64,000 bases of DNA from Gaiellasilicea sp963806955 (GCA_963806955.1 CAWDZG010000001.1:884944-948943); one strand, 5' to 3'; numbered from the stretch's first letter, positions 53,421 through 62,799 are shown. The notes: a model not told the origin generated them from the letters alone. Made by a program: numbers and translations.

Positions 53421-55589
53421 TCACCTCCGCCGGACGGTCTCGCAGTCCTTGGCGACCTTGTCGGCGCGGTCGGCCACGACGCTGTCCCTGCCCGGGCCGC
53501 ACCTGATCGTGTCCACCGCCTTGTCGCGGGCGAGGATGAGATCGTTCCCGCGGCCGCCGTCGAGGACGTCACGACCCCTGCCTCCATCGAGCCGGTCGTT
53601 GCCGTTGCCGCCGAAGAGCCGGTCGTTGCCGCTGCCACCGAAGAGCCGGTCGTGGCCGCCGAGCCCCCTCAGCGTGTCGTTGCCTCCGCCGCCCCGGAGG
53701 ACGTCGGCCCGCGCGCTGCCGACCTTCGTCACGTTCTTTTGCGACGGCGTGACGGGCGGCGGGGACGGCGGCGGTGTCGGCGGGGTCTGCGGTCCGGCGC
53801 GGAAGATGTAGGTCGCGGAGTTGTCGGCAGGGTTCTGGTCTGCCTGGGCGGAACCCACTGCGGCCGTCAGGGGCAGCTCGCCGTTCTCGCGCACGCGCAC
53901 CGTCACCCTGACGTTCGTCGTGAACTGGGCGCCGACGTAATCGAGGACGCAGAGGTAACTCTGGCCCGCCGAGACCCGGCAGCCGGAACCGCTCTCGGCG
54001 TACGACGACACGTACTCAACCCGGTCGGGCAGCGTGAACGCGAGCGTCACACCGGTCGCGCTGCCGGCCGACTTGTTCCGGACGACGAAGGTGTAGGTGA
54101 ATGAGTCGCCGGCTGCGACCGCGGCGGGGCTGTGGCCGATCGTCAGCTCGAAGTCGGGCGGGATCAGGCCTCCTCCGCCGCCGCCACCACCACCACCGGA
54201 AGGAGGAGGCGGAGGCGGCGCTGCGCACGTCGGCGTCGCGGAAGTCAGAAAACGCGCGAGCGCGAAATCGGAGTCGACGTCTGGCGTGAACGCAGTTCCT
54301 CCTGCAACGATCTTGCCAGTCGACGTCAACGCAGCGGCGTTGAGCGCCCACCCGCCGCGACTGCCGACGGGATCGTCCGCGACGCCGTTGCACGAGAACG
54401 TGGAGTCGTACGTGCCGCTCCGATCGACGCGCGCGACGACGGGGTGCGTGGCCGCGCGCGAATTCGGTCCGCGCCAGCCGGCGAGGATCAGCTTGCCGTC
54501 CGGCTCCACCAGGATCTCCGACAGCGCCTCGTTCTCACCGGCTTCGCTCGTCTTCAAGAACCGCGCTGTGCCTGAACCGAAGAACGACGTGGTGTCAAGC
54601 GCCCCTGTCGACGTCAGGCGCGCGACGAGGAGCTCGCTGCCGCCCGCCGAGGTAACGAGCCTGTTCCCCCCGAGCAGGATCGTCCCGCCGTCGAGCGTGA
54701 CCACCGATGTCTCCGTGAGCTTTCCGTCGGGGTTCCACATCTCCACGGACGCGATCCCGTCCGTACCGAAGGTGGGGTCCAGCGTGCCGCTCGCGGTGTA
54801 GCGGGCGACGGTGAGGTGCGTGGTGCCCGAGCGATCGACGGCGACGACGATCTTCCCGTCCGGTTGGATCGCGACGTCGTGCGCCGAGGAGGAAGAGTCG
54901 GGCCCGCCAACCTTGGTCGTGACGACCCCATTCGTTCCGAAGGTGGCATCGGGTTCGCCGTACGGCGTGAGCCTGATCAAGGCGACCATGCGGCTCGGAC
55001 CGGCGCCGTAGCGGGCCACGCCGGCGAGGACGATGCGGCCGCTCGCATCCAGCGCGATGCTGTTGACCGACTCGATGCCCGGGACCTCCCCGACGGAAAG
55101 CCTCACTCCGCCTCCCGCCCCGAAGCTCGAGTCGAGCTCACCTGCCGTGGTGAGACGAGCCACCGCGATCTCCGTGCGGCCGGGCTCGACGAGCGTGTGG
55201 CCAGCCGCCACGACCTTGCCGTCCGGCTGGACAAGCCCCCGTGTGGCCTCGTCGAACAGGTCGCCGAAAGCCACGATCGCGACACCGCCGGCGCCGAAGC
55301 CGGCGTCGAGCGTCCCGTTCGGCTCGTAGCGCGCGATCGTGAAGCCAGTCTGACCCGTGTCGTAGTCGGCCTGGCCGAAGCCGAGAATCTTCCCGTCTGG
55401 CTGGACTACCACGTCGTACATCCCGGAGCTTCCGACGCCGATCGGCGTCGTCACCGTCCCGCCGCTCCCGAAGGAGGCGTCGAGATCGCCGGCGCCTGCG
55501 GCTCCAGCCAGAGGCACGACGGTCAGGACGAGTGCCGCCCCCGAGAGGCGGACGCGCCGACTCCACTTCAGGCTCAGCCCCGTGCTCAA
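53421..55589 (-). CDS. Secreted delta-60 repeat / DUF11 / RTX multidomain protein
   Basis: 722 residues, frame intact. A signal peptide (LSGAALVLTVVPLAGAAGA) is followed by about 400 residues of delta-60 repeats, each with a (L/M)DxSFGxxG start and a QPDGKIxxxG strand. A Pro6/Gly11 linker leads to a DUF11-like domain (about residues 490-600) and an RTX calcium-binding block at the C-terminus (RLFGGSGNDRLFGGNGNDRL), ending CETVRRR. It is probably secreted; function unknown. TTG at 55589 with ribosome binding site GGGGAGGGG. It is inserted between gpsA and a second copy of the gpsA 3' end, so it is probable cargo. Confidence 0.88.
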   Translation of the reverse strand: MSTGLSLKWSRRVRLSGAALVLTVVPLAGAAGAGDLDASFGSGGTVTTPIGVGSSGMYDVVVQPDGKILGFGQADYDTGQTGFTIARYEPNGTLDAGFGAGGVAIVAFGDLFDEATRGLVQPDGKVVAAGHTLVEPGRTEIAVARLTTAGELDSSFGAGGGVRLSVGEVPGIESVNSIALDASGRIVLAGVARYGAGPSRMVALIRLTPYGEPDATFGTNGVVTTKVGGPDSSSSAHDVAIQPDGKIVVAVDRSGTTHLTVARYTASGTLDPTFGTDGIASVEMWNPDGKLTETSVVTLDGGTILLGGNRLVTSAGGSELLVARLTSTGALDTTSFFGSGTARFLKTSEAGENEALSEILVEPDGKLILAGWRGPNSRAATHPVVARVDRSGTYDSTFSCNGVADDPVGSRGGWALNAAALTSTGKIVAGGTAFTPDVDSDFALARFLTSATPTCAAPPPPPPSGGGGGGGGGGLIPPDFELTIGHSPAAVAAGDSFTYTFVVRNKSAGSATGVTLAFTLPDRVEYVSSYAESGSGCRVSAGQSYLCVLDYVGAQFTTNVRVTVRVRENGELPLTAAVGSAQADQNPADNSATYIFRAGPQTPPTPPPSPPPVTPSQKNVTKVGSARADVLRGGGGNDTLRGLGGHDRLFGGSGNDRLFGGNGNDRLDGGRGRDVLDGGRGNDLILARDKAVDTIRCGPGRDSVVADRADKVAKDCETVRRR

Positions 55590-55817
55590 GCTACCCCTCC
55601 CCCGGTAGACCCCAGAAGTGGGCCACACGTTACAACAGTCAGTTCGCACGCGCCATGGAAATCCACGCTCTCAAGACGGCCGCCAAACGTGCCCATTCCG
55701 ACGGGAGTGGTTCATGGTCTGGCCGGCGTCCGAAACAGCGCAGAGGTCTGCTACCCGAGGCTCGGCTCGTACCGGGAGCCCCTTCCATCCGGACCGGTGT
55801 TGTCGGCCGGCTCCGCC
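55590..55817. other. Gap between gpsA and the delta-60/RTX gene
   Basis: 228 bases with no convincing gene. It must carry the promoter of the delta-60/RTX gene; a TGTAACG stretch near 55630 (minus strand) is a possible -10, but I cannot assign a -35. No inverted repeat strong enough to be called a gpsA terminator was found. Confidence 0.5.
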
Positions 55818-55892
55818 TTACTCCGCGGTCGGCTCTCGCCGCATCAGGCTCCCGACCAGCTCGTGCAGCGGCTCGCCGCCGAGGACGGCGCA
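55818..55892 (-). repeat. gpsA 3'-terminal direct repeat (in-gene copy)
   Basis: The last 25 codons of gpsA including the TAA, the partner of 53332-53406. The homology starts exactly at the stop codon and extends into the gene. Confidence 0.9.
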
Positions 55893-56774
55893 GACGCCGT
55901 GGGTGATCGGCAGCTCGATCCCGAGCCGGTGCGAGAGGTCGCGCAGCACGGGCGCCGTGATCAGGCCCTCGACGACCATCCCGATCTGGGCGACGGCATC
56001 CTCCTGGCTCGTCCCCTGCGCGATCAGCTCGCCGGCGCGGCGGTTTCGGCCCGACTGCGAGAAGCAGGTGACGACCAGGTCGCCCATCCCGGCGAGGCCG
56101 GAGAACGTCTCCTCCTTGCCGCCCGAAGCGACGGCGAGCCGCGCCATCTCGGCAAGCCCGCGCGCGACGAGTGCCGCCTTGGCGTTGTCGCCGAGGCGGA
56201 GACCGTCGGCCCCGCCCGCGGCGAGTGCGATCACGTTCTTGGCCGCGGCGCAGAGCTCCACGCCGATCATGTCGTCGTTGACGTAGACCCGAAAGGTGAC
56301 CGAGTTGATCGCGGCCTGAAGCTCGAGCGCGAGCTGCGGATCGTCGCTCGCGATCACGGCGGCGGCAGGCAGGTCGCGTGCGACCTCCTCGGCGATGTTC
56401 GGGCCCGAGAGCACGGCCACCGGACGCTCGCGCACCAGCGTCGAGAGGCGCTCGCCGGTAGCAGGATCGAGACCCTTCGTCAGCGAGAGCACGGGCGCGT
56501 CGCCTGGCAGCGCGCGGGCGACGTCGCCGTACACCGCGCTCGGCACGGCGAGCACGACGAGCTCCGCGGACTCGATCGGCGCGTCTGCGATCGTCGTCGC
56601 CTGGACGGCCCGGAGGTCGCACGAGGTGAGATAGCGCGGGTTCCGGCCCGTCTCGGCGATCGCGGCGGCCTGCTCGGCGTCGCGGCAGGCGAGCACGACC
56701 TCGTGCTCGCGGTTTGCGAGCACGCGCGAGAACGCGGTGCCCCACGAGCCGCCGCCGACGACGACGACCCTCAC
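55818..56774 (-). CDS. gpsA: Glycerol-3-phosphate dehydrogenase [NAD(P)+]
   Basis: 318 residues. The N-terminal Rossmann motif VVVVGGGSWGTAFSRVLA, LTKGLDPATGERL, the GPN segment SGPNIAEEVARDLPAA, the catalytic Lys region CAAAKNVIALAAGGADGL and AGMGDLVVTCFSQSGRNRRAG are all present. It supplies glycerol-3-phosphate for phospholipids. The ATG at 56774 overlaps der (ATGA). Its 3' end is duplicated downstream. Confidence 0.97.
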   Translation of the reverse strand: MRVVVVGGGSWGTAFSRVLANREHEVVLACRDAEQAAAIAETGRNPRYLTSCDLRAVQATTIADAPIESAELVVLAVPSAVYGDVARALPGDAPVLSLTKGLDPATGERLSTLVRERPVAVLSGPNIAEEVARDLPAAAVIASDDPQLALELQAAINSVTFRVYVNDDMIGVELCAAAKNVIALAAGGADGLRLGDNAKAALVARGLAEMARLAVASGGKEETFSGLAGMGDLVVTCFSQSGRNRRAGELIAQGTSQEDAVAQIGMVVEGLITAPVLRDLSHRLGIELPITHGVCAVLGGEPLHELVGSLMRREPTAE

Positions 56775-58090
56775 GAGCGCTTGACGAAGTCGATCGAGAC
56801 CGGCACACCGGCGAGGTTAAAGCGTTTGCGCAGCTCGTTCTCGACCCAGTAGGAGTAGTCGCGCGTGACGAGGCCGGGGTCGTTGACGTGGATCCGGATC
56901 CGCGGCGGCCGCGTCGAGATCTGCGCGCCGTAGAGGAGGTTGAGCCGCTTGCCCCGCTTCTGAGGTGGCTGGCGCGCCTGCCGCAGTTCCGCGAGGGCGT
57001 TGTTGAGCGCCGGCGTCGGGATCCGGCCGGTGTGCTTGTCGAAGAGGTCGGCCGTGTACGCGAGCAGGCGCTCGAGGCCGCGGCCGGACTTGGCCGAGAC
57101 GGCGATCATCGGGGGCCGCTGCCGCAGGCGCGACTCGATCCGGGGGCGCACGTCCTCGATCGTCACCTCGGTCTTGTCCCACTTCGAGAGCACGACGAGC
57201 GTCGAGCACCCGGCCTTGCGGGCGACGTCGGCCACGGCGAGGTCCTGGTCGACGATCCCCTCGCTCGCGTCGATCAGGACGAGAGCCACGTCGGCCCGCT
57301 CGGCCGCCTCGAGCGCACGCAGCTCGGAGTAGTACTCGATCCCCTGCCGCTGCTTCCGCTTGCGGCGCAGGCCCGCCGTGTCGACGAGCCGGTAGATCCG
57401 GTCGCCGCGCTCGAGCACGGTGTCGACCGTGTCGCGGGTCGTGCCCGGCACGTCCGAGACGATCACCCGCTCCTGGCCGACGAGCCCGTTCAGGAGCGAC
57501 GACTTGCCGACGTTCGGCCGGCCGAGGATCGCCACCCGGATCGCCTCGTCGCCGAACTGCGTCTTCCCCGCACCGGGCAGCATCTCCACGATCCGGTCGA
57601 GCAGGTCGCCGGTGCCGTGGCCGTGCAGCGCCGAGAGCGGGAACGGGTCGCCGAGCCCGAGCTTGTGGAACTCGACCGCCTCGAGGTCCTTGCGCGGGTC
57701 GTCGATCTTGTTCGCGAGCACGAGCACCGGCTTCTTCGAGGCGCGCAGCGTGACCGCGAGCTCCTCGTCGCCGGGCGTGATCCCGTGACGCGCGTCGACG
57801 ACGAAGAGGACGACGTCCGCCTCTGCGATCGCGGCGCGCGCCTGCTTCGCGATCTCCGGGCTGAAGGGATCGGTGGCGAGGTCGTCGACGCCGCCGGTGT
57901 CGATCAGGAGGAAATGCTTGCCGTTCCAGTCGGCGAGCAGCTCCTTCCGGTCGCGCGTGACGCCCGGCGTCTCGTGCACGACCGCCTGGCGCGACTCGGT
58001 GAGCCGGTTGATCAGGGTCGACTTGCCGACGTTCGGGAAGCCGACGATCGCGACCGTGCCCACGATCTCGGGGGTCTCCTGCTCGGTCAT
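56771..58090 (-). CDS. der: Ribosome assembly GTPase Der (EngA)
   Basis: 439 residues with two tandem GTPase domains: GFPNVGKSTL...DTGG...NKIDD and GRPNVGKSSL...DTAGLRRK...SKWDK. A C-terminal KH-like domain follows (LLYGAQISTRPPRIRIHVN). Required for 50S subunit assembly. The ATG at 58090 overlaps the plsC stop (ATGA). Confidence 0.98.
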   Translation of the reverse strand: MTEQETPEIVGTVAIVGFPNVGKSTLINRLTESRQAVVHETPGVTRDRKELLADWNGKHFLLIDTGGVDDLATDPFSPEIAKQARAAIAEADVVLFVVDARHGITPGDEELAVTLRASKKPVLVLANKIDDPRKDLEAVEFHKLGLGDPFPLSALHGHGTGDLLDRIVEMLPGAGKTQFGDEAIRVAILGRPNVGKSSLLNGLVGQERVIVSDVPGTTRDTVDTVLERGDRIYRLVDTAGLRRKRKQRQGIEYYSELRALEAAERADVALVLIDASEGIVDQDLAVADVARKAGCSTLVVLSKWDKTEVTIEDVRPRIESRLRQRPPMIAVSAKSGRGLERLLAYTADLFDKHTGRIPTPALNNALAELRQARQPPQKRGKRLNLLYGAQISTRPPRIRIHVNDPGLVTRDYSYWVENELRKRFNLAGVPVSIDFVKRS

Positions 58091-58737
58091 GCCGGCGGAG
58101 TCGCGCGTCGCGGGCGGCCGAGCGCGTCCAACTCGCCCAGCCAGTCGTGCAGGCCGTGCAGGCGCCGCTCGATCACGGCGGAGGCCTCGCGATAGCCCTT
58201 CGCGCCCTTCGGCAGCCCCTCGAAGCGGATCGGCTCGCCCCACGCGACGGCGATCGGGTGGAAGTTGCCCGGCTTCCACTCGAAGCTGCCGCGGATCGCG
58301 GCCGGGACGACCGGGACGTTCTCCTGGATCGCCACCATCGCCGCCCCCGGCTGGACCGGGCCGGGCACTCCCGTCCGCTGCCGCGTCCCCTCCGCGAAGA
58401 GGCCGAGCGCCTCCCCGTTGCGGACCGCCTCGCGCATCAGTCGCACCGCCTCCCGGTCGGACTCGCCCCGCCTGACGGAAAGCGTCCCGAAGCTGCGGAT
58501 CAACTGACCGAGACCCGGGACCCGGTGCGCCTCGTCCTTGGCGAGGAAGGTGATCCGGCGGGGCGAGAGCAGGCCGAAGACCGGCGGGTCGACCCAGTGG
58601 AAGTGGTTGAAGGCGAACACGACGCCGCCGCTCGGCGGCACGCGCTCGGCGCCGTAGTTGCGAAGCGGGGCGAGCAGCCGGACGAGCGAGCCGATCGTGA
58701 GGCGGCCGGCCGCCCAGACACCCTCGACGCCGTTCAT
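58087..58737 (-). CDS. plsC: 1-acyl-sn-glycerol-3-phosphate acyltransferase
   Basis: 216 residues. The HX4D motif is in FNHFHWVDPPV, the substrate-binding motif is LFAEGTRQRTG, and PVVPAAIRGS follows. It acylates lysophosphatidic acid to phosphatidic acid. It sits between cmk and der with 4-base overlaps on both sides, a common cmk-plsC-der arrangement. Confidence 0.94.
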   Translation of the reverse strand: MNGVEGVWAAGRLTIGSLVRLLAPLRNYGAERVPPSGGVVFAFNHFHWVDPPVFGLLSPRRITFLAKDEAHRVPGLGQLIRSFGTLSVRRGESDREAVRLMREAVRNGEALGLFAEGTRQRTGVPGPVQPGAAMVAIQENVPVVPAAIRGSFEWKPGNFHPIAVAWGEPIRFEGLPKGAKGYREASAVIERRLHGLHDWLGELDALGRPRRATPPA

Positions 58738-59363
58738 GAGCGCCGCGCGAGCACGAGCTGCTCGATCCGGTCGACGACGTCGTCGACAGACAACTGGGTC
58801 GTGTCGATCTGGATGGCGTCGCCCGCCGGCTGCATGTTGACCGCGTCCTTCTCGTCGCGGAGGCGAAGGTCGGTTGCGAGCGCGTCGGCACCGATCCCCG
58901 GACGCTCCTGCGAGCGCCGCGCCGCGCGCACGCCCTCGTCAGCGACAAGGTAAACCTTTACCTGAGCTTGAGGTGCCACGACCGTGCCGATGTCCCGCCC
59001 TTCGATCACGACGTTCCCCTCCTCCCCGAGCGAGCGCTGGCGCTCTCGCATCACCTCGCGCACCGACGGGTGCCGCGCCACGACGGGCACGAGCTTGTCG
59101 ATGTCGGGCTTGCGGATCGAGGAGGTCACGTCGCACTCGTCGATGAACACCCGCCCCGCCTCGTCGAAGCCGACCGGATGCTCGGTCGCCAGCACGGCCA
59201 GCACGTCGGCCCGGTCGAGCGCGACGCCCCGTCTCCGTGCGAGCCACGTCAGGGCGCGGTACATCGCCCCGGTGTCGAGGTAGCTGAAGCCGAGCCGCTC
59301 GGCGAGGAGCCGTGCGACCGTGCTCTTGCCGGCCCCAGCGGGCCCGTCGATGGCGACAATCAT
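58734..59363 (-). CDS. cmk: Cytidylate kinase
   Basis: 209 residues. P-loop DGPAGAGKST, then LDTGAMYRALTWLA, VTSSIRKPDIDKLVPVVARHPSVREVM and VIEGRDIGTVV are diagnostic. It phosphorylates CMP and dCMP. Its start overlaps the aroA stop by one base (TGATG). Confidence 0.97.
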   Translation of the reverse strand: MIVAIDGPAGAGKSTVARLLAERLGFSYLDTGAMYRALTWLARRRGVALDRADVLAVLATEHPVGFDEAGRVFIDECDVTSSIRKPDIDKLVPVVARHPSVREVMRERQRSLGEEGNVVIEGRDIGTVVAPQAQVKVYLVADEGVRAARRSQERPGIGADALATDLRLRDEKDAVNMQPAGDAIQIDTTQLSVDDVVDRIEQLVLARRS

Positions 59364-60652
59364 CAGTTGGTGGACGCACGAAGCGATTCGAGGAGGTCGT
59401 AGAAGCCGGGGAAGGATACCGCCGCGGACTCGGCACCCTCGACCTCGACCCCTTCGCGCGAGGCGAGGCCTGCGATTGCGCCGAGCATCGCCACCCGGTG
59501 GTCGCCGCGCGCGTCGAGCGAGCCGCCGCGGAGACGCGCCGGAACCCCGCGGACGGTGAAGCCGTCCGGGGTCGCCCGGATGTGGGCGCCGAGCTTGCGC
59601 AGCCCGTCGACGACAGCCTCGATCCGGTCGGTCTCCTTCGCTCGCAGCTCTTCGGCGCCGCGCAGCTCGCTGTCGCCCCGCGCGTGCACCGCGAGGAGCG
59701 CGAAGAGCGGCAGCTCGTCGACGAGCAGCGGTACCTCGGCGGGCCCGATCGTCGTCCCGACGAGCTCGGCCGAGCGGATGTCGAGATCTCCGGCGGGCTC
59801 GCCGCCGATGCGGCGCCGGTTGAAGAGGGTGATGTTGGAGCCCATCCGCTCGAGCACGCTGAGCAGACCGGTGCGTCGAGGGTTGAGATTCAGCCCGTGC
59901 ACGGTCAGCTCCGAGCCGGCGAGCAGGGTCGCCGCGACGAGGAACGGGGCCGCCGAGGAGAAGTCGCCGGGGATCTCGATGTCGGCCAGCTCGAGCTTCT
60001 CGGCCGGCGACACGGTGACGCTGTTCGGCTTTCGCCGGACCTGGGCGCCTGCCTGGGCGAGCAGGTTCTCCGTGTGGTCGCGCGTCGGCAGCGGCTCGCT
60101 CACGGTCGTGTCGCCGCCGTTGGCGTAGAGGCCGGCGAGCAGCACCGCCGACTTCACCTGGGCGCTCGCGACCGGCAGCTCGTACTCGAGGGGAGCGAGC
60201 GGGCCGCCGACGACGGTGAGCGGCGCGCAGCCTCCCGTCGTCTCCACCGTCGCGCCCATCTGCCGGAGGGGCTCGGCGATCCGCTCCATCGGCCGCGCGC
60301 GCAGCGACTCGTCGCCGGTCAGCTCGAAGGTCCCCTCCTGCCCGGCGAGGATGCCGGGGAGCAGCCGCATCAGCGTCCCGGCGTTGCCGCAGTCGAGCGG
60401 CCGCTTCGGCGCCTTCAGCCCTCGCAGGCCGGCACCGAAGACCCGCAGGGTGTCCTCGTCGGCCTCGTAGACGCGGACGCCCAGGTCGCGGACGGCCTTC
60501 AGCGTCGCCTCCGTGTCGGCCGAGCGGCCGAAGCCGGAGATGCGCGTCTCACCGTCCGAGATCGCCGCCAGGAGCAGGGCACGATGGGAGAACGACTTGT
60601 CGCCCGGCACGCGGATGTGCCCACGGACGATCGCGGCGGGCTCGATCCTCAT
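59363..60652 (-). CDS. aroA: 3-phosphoshikimate 1-carboxyvinyltransferase (EPSP synthase)
   Basis: 429 residues. PGDKSFSHRALLLAAISDGETRI (substrate/phosphoenolpyruvate loop), CGNAGTLMRLLPGILAGQ, SAQVKSAVLLAGLYANG and LRAKETDRIEAV are all present. The CGNAGTLMR loop has Gly-Asn-Ala-Gly, the class I type. Sixth step of the shikimate pathway. The ATG at 60652 overlaps tyrA. Confidence 0.98.
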   Translation of the reverse strand: MRIEPAAIVRGHIRVPGDKSFSHRALLLAAISDGETRISGFGRSADTEATLKAVRDLGVRVYEADEDTLRVFGAGLRGLKAPKRPLDCGNAGTLMRLLPGILAGQEGTFELTGDESLRARPMERIAEPLRQMGATVETTGGCAPLTVVGGPLAPLEYELPVASAQVKSAVLLAGLYANGGDTTVSEPLPTRDHTENLLAQAGAQVRRKPNSVTVSPAEKLELADIEIPGDFSSAAPFLVAATLLAGSELTVHGLNLNPRRTGLLSVLERMGSNITLFNRRRIGGEPAGDLDIRSAELVGTTIGPAEVPLLVDELPLFALLAVHARGDSELRGAEELRAKETDRIEAVVDGLRKLGAHIRATPDGFTVRGVPARLRGGSLDARGDHRVAMLGAIAGLASREGVEVEGAESAAVSFPGFYDLLESLRASTN

Positions 60653-61749
60653 TCGTCCTCCTCGAGCACGGGCGCGACGACGACGCCGTAGCCCTGCCCT
60701 TCGAGCAGTGCGGCGGCCCGCGCGGCCTCGTCCTCGCCCGCGACGAGGATGGCGAGCGTGCCGCCGCGCTCGCTGGAGAGGTGCTGCAGGTCGAAGTCGG
60801 CGATGTTGATCCGCTCGGCGCCGAGCGCCTGTGCGATTCCCGCGATCACGCCCGGGCGGTCGGGGACGTGCACGCGCAGCCGCTGCAGCGCGCCCGCGTC
60901 GTCGTAGGCGGTCTCGAGCAGGCGGCGGCGATTGAGGGAGGCTTCGCCGATCCAGCGCGCCAGGAAGCCGGCGTCGCCGGCGGCGAGCGCAGACTCGAGC
61001 TGCTCGACCCGCCGCCGGTGCTCGGCGAGCGAGGCCGCGAGCGCCTCCCGGTTGTCGAGGAAGATGTCGACCCAGATGCGCGGGTTCGCGCCCGCGACAC
61101 GGGTCATGTCGCGGAGCGAGCCACCCGCAGCGTCGAGCGGGTCGTGCCCGTCGATGCGCGCGCCACCCGCCTGGTTCAGGAGCACGTTCGCGAGCGCGTG
61201 CGGCAGGTGGCTGGTGACGGCGACAAGCCGGTCGTGGGCCTCGGGATCGATCGCGACCGGAACCGCCCCGAGCGCCGACACGAAGCCGTGCAGCACCTTG
61301 AAGCTCTCCGGCTCGGTCGCAGCGACCGGGGTCAGGAACCAGGTCGCGCCCTCGAACAGCTCGGCCGTCGCCCACTCGGGGCCGCGCGCCTCGGAGCCGC
61401 AGATCGGATGGCCGCCGACGAAGCGGCCGACACCGTCCGCGGCCGCGCAGACACCGCCCTTGGTCGAGCCGACGTCGGTGACGGTGCAACCGGGCGCGCT
61501 CGCGGCGAGCACGGCGCCGACCTGGGCGGGCAGCGCGGTCACCGGCGCAGCGACGACCGCCAGCTCAGCGCCGTCGAGCGCCTCCTCGAGCGTGGCCGCG
61601 GGCTCGACCGCTCCCCGCTCGGCGGCGAGGGCGAGGTGCTCGGCGCTGGGATCCCAGCCGAGCACGCTCTGAACGCCGGCCTTCCGCGCGGCCAGCCCGA
61701 CGGAGGCCCCGATCAGGCCGGTGCCGACGATCGCGACCTTCGACGTCAC
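60649..61749 (-). CDS. tyrA: Prephenate dehydrogenase with C-terminal ACT domain
   Basis: 366 residues. The NAD-binding motif is VAIVGTGLIGASVGLAARKAG; VTDVGSTKG, GGHPICGSEARGPEWA, AVTSHLPHALA and DMTRVAGANPRIW are conserved. A C-terminal ACT domain (RLRVHVPDRPGVIAGIAQALG) is likely to bind tyrosine for feedback control. GTG at 61749 overlaps aroF (GTGA). Confidence 0.95.
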   Translation of the reverse strand: MTSKVAIVGTGLIGASVGLAARKAGVQSVLGWDPSAEHLALAAERGAVEPAATLEEALDGAELAVVAAPVTALPAQVGAVLAASAPGCTVTDVGSTKGGVCAAADGVGRFVGGHPICGSEARGPEWATAELFEGATWFLTPVAATEPESFKVLHGFVSALGAVPVAIDPEAHDRLVAVTSHLPHALANVLLNQAGGARIDGHDPLDAAGGSLRDMTRVAGANPRIWVDIFLDNREALAASLAEHRRRVEQLESALAAGDAGFLARWIGEASLNRRRLLETAYDDAGALQRLRVHVPDRPGVIAGIAQALGAERINIADFDLQHLSSERGGTLAILVAGEDEAARAAALLEGQGYGVVVAPVLEEDE

Positions 61750-62786
61750 CCGATCGTCTTGCCGAGCAGCGAAGCGAGCGCCCTGATCTCGTGGGCGAAG
61801 TCGGCGAACTCGGCGGCGGGAATCTGCTGCGGCCCGTCGCAGAGCGCCTCCTCGGGCCGCGGGTGCACCTCGACGATGATCCCGTCCGCACCGGCGGCGA
61901 CGGCGGCGCGCGCGAGCGGCAGCACGAGGTCGCGCTTGCCCGCCGCGTGGGATGGATCGACGATCACGGGCAGGTGGGTCTCGTGCTTGAGCACGGGAAT
62001 GGCGGAGAGGTCGAGCGTGTAGCGGGTCGCGCGCTCGAAGGTCTTGATCCCGCGCTCGCAGAGGATCACCTGCGTGTTCCCCTCCTTGACGACGTACTCG
62101 GCCGCCATCAACAGCTCTTCGATCGACGAGGCCGGGCCGCGCTTCAGCAGCACCGGCTTCGATGCCCGTCCCACCTCGGAGAGCAGGTTGAAGTTCTGCA
62201 TGTTGCGCGCCCCGATCTGGATCACGTCGGCGATCTCGACGACCGCCTCGACGTCGCGCGGGTCCATCAGCTCCGTCACGAGCGGCAGGCCGGTCTCGTC
62301 GCGGGCCTCGGCGAGGATCTTCAGCGCCTCGACGCCGAGCCCCTGGAACGCGTAGGGAGAGGTGCGCGGCTTGAAGGCGCCGCCGCGGAGCATCGTCACG
62401 CCCTCGGCGGCGACGACCCGCGCCGTCTCGAGCGTCTGCTCGCGCGTCTCGACCGTGCACGGGCCGGCGATGAAGCCGAAGTAGTGGTCGCCGAGCTTGC
62501 GCCCGAGCGCCTCGATCACCGTCGGGTCGCGGTGCAGCTCGCGCGAGACGAGCTTGTAGGGCTTGAGGATCGGCAGCACCTGTTCCACGCCGGGGAAGCC
62601 CTCGAGCGGCAGGGTCGCGAGCAGCTCGCGCTCGCCGATCGCGCCGATCACGGTCGCGTCGCGGCCACGGCTGACATGGGCGCTCGCGCCGGCCTCCTCG
62701 AGGCGCGCGACGACCTCGTCCACCTGTTCGGAGGACGCCTGTGCACCCATCACGATCAGGAGCTCGGGGGAGCCGACTGCAGCCAT
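61746..62786 (-). CDS. aroF: 3-deoxy-7-phosphoheptulonate (DAHP) synthase
   Basis: 346 residues of the type I-beta kind: an N-terminal ferredoxin-like regulatory domain (LLIVMGAQASSEQVDEVVARLEEAG) followed by the catalytic barrel with FIAGPCTVETREQ, LRGGAFKPRTSPYAFQG, QIGARNMQNFNLL and VIVDPSHAAGKR. First step of the shikimate pathway. It is the first gene of the aro/tyr operon, divergent from the trpS leader across 50 bases. Confidence 0.96.
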   Translation of the reverse strand: MAAVGSPELLIVMGAQASSEQVDEVVARLEEAGASAHVSRGRDATVIGAIGERELLATLPLEGFPGVEQVLPILKPYKLVSRELHRDPTVIEALGRKLGDHYFGFIAGPCTVETREQTLETARVVAAEGVTMLRGGAFKPRTSPYAFQGLGVEALKILAEARDETGLPLVTELMDPRDVEAVVEIADVIQIGARNMQNFNLLSEVGRASKPVLLKRGPASSIEELLMAAEYVVKEGNTQVILCERGIKTFERATRYTLDLSAIPVLKHETHLPVIVDPSHAAGKRDLVLPLARAAVAAGADGIIVEVHPRPEEALCDGPQQIPAAEFADFAHEIRALASLLGKTIG

Positions 62787-62799
62787 CGGATGAGTGTAG

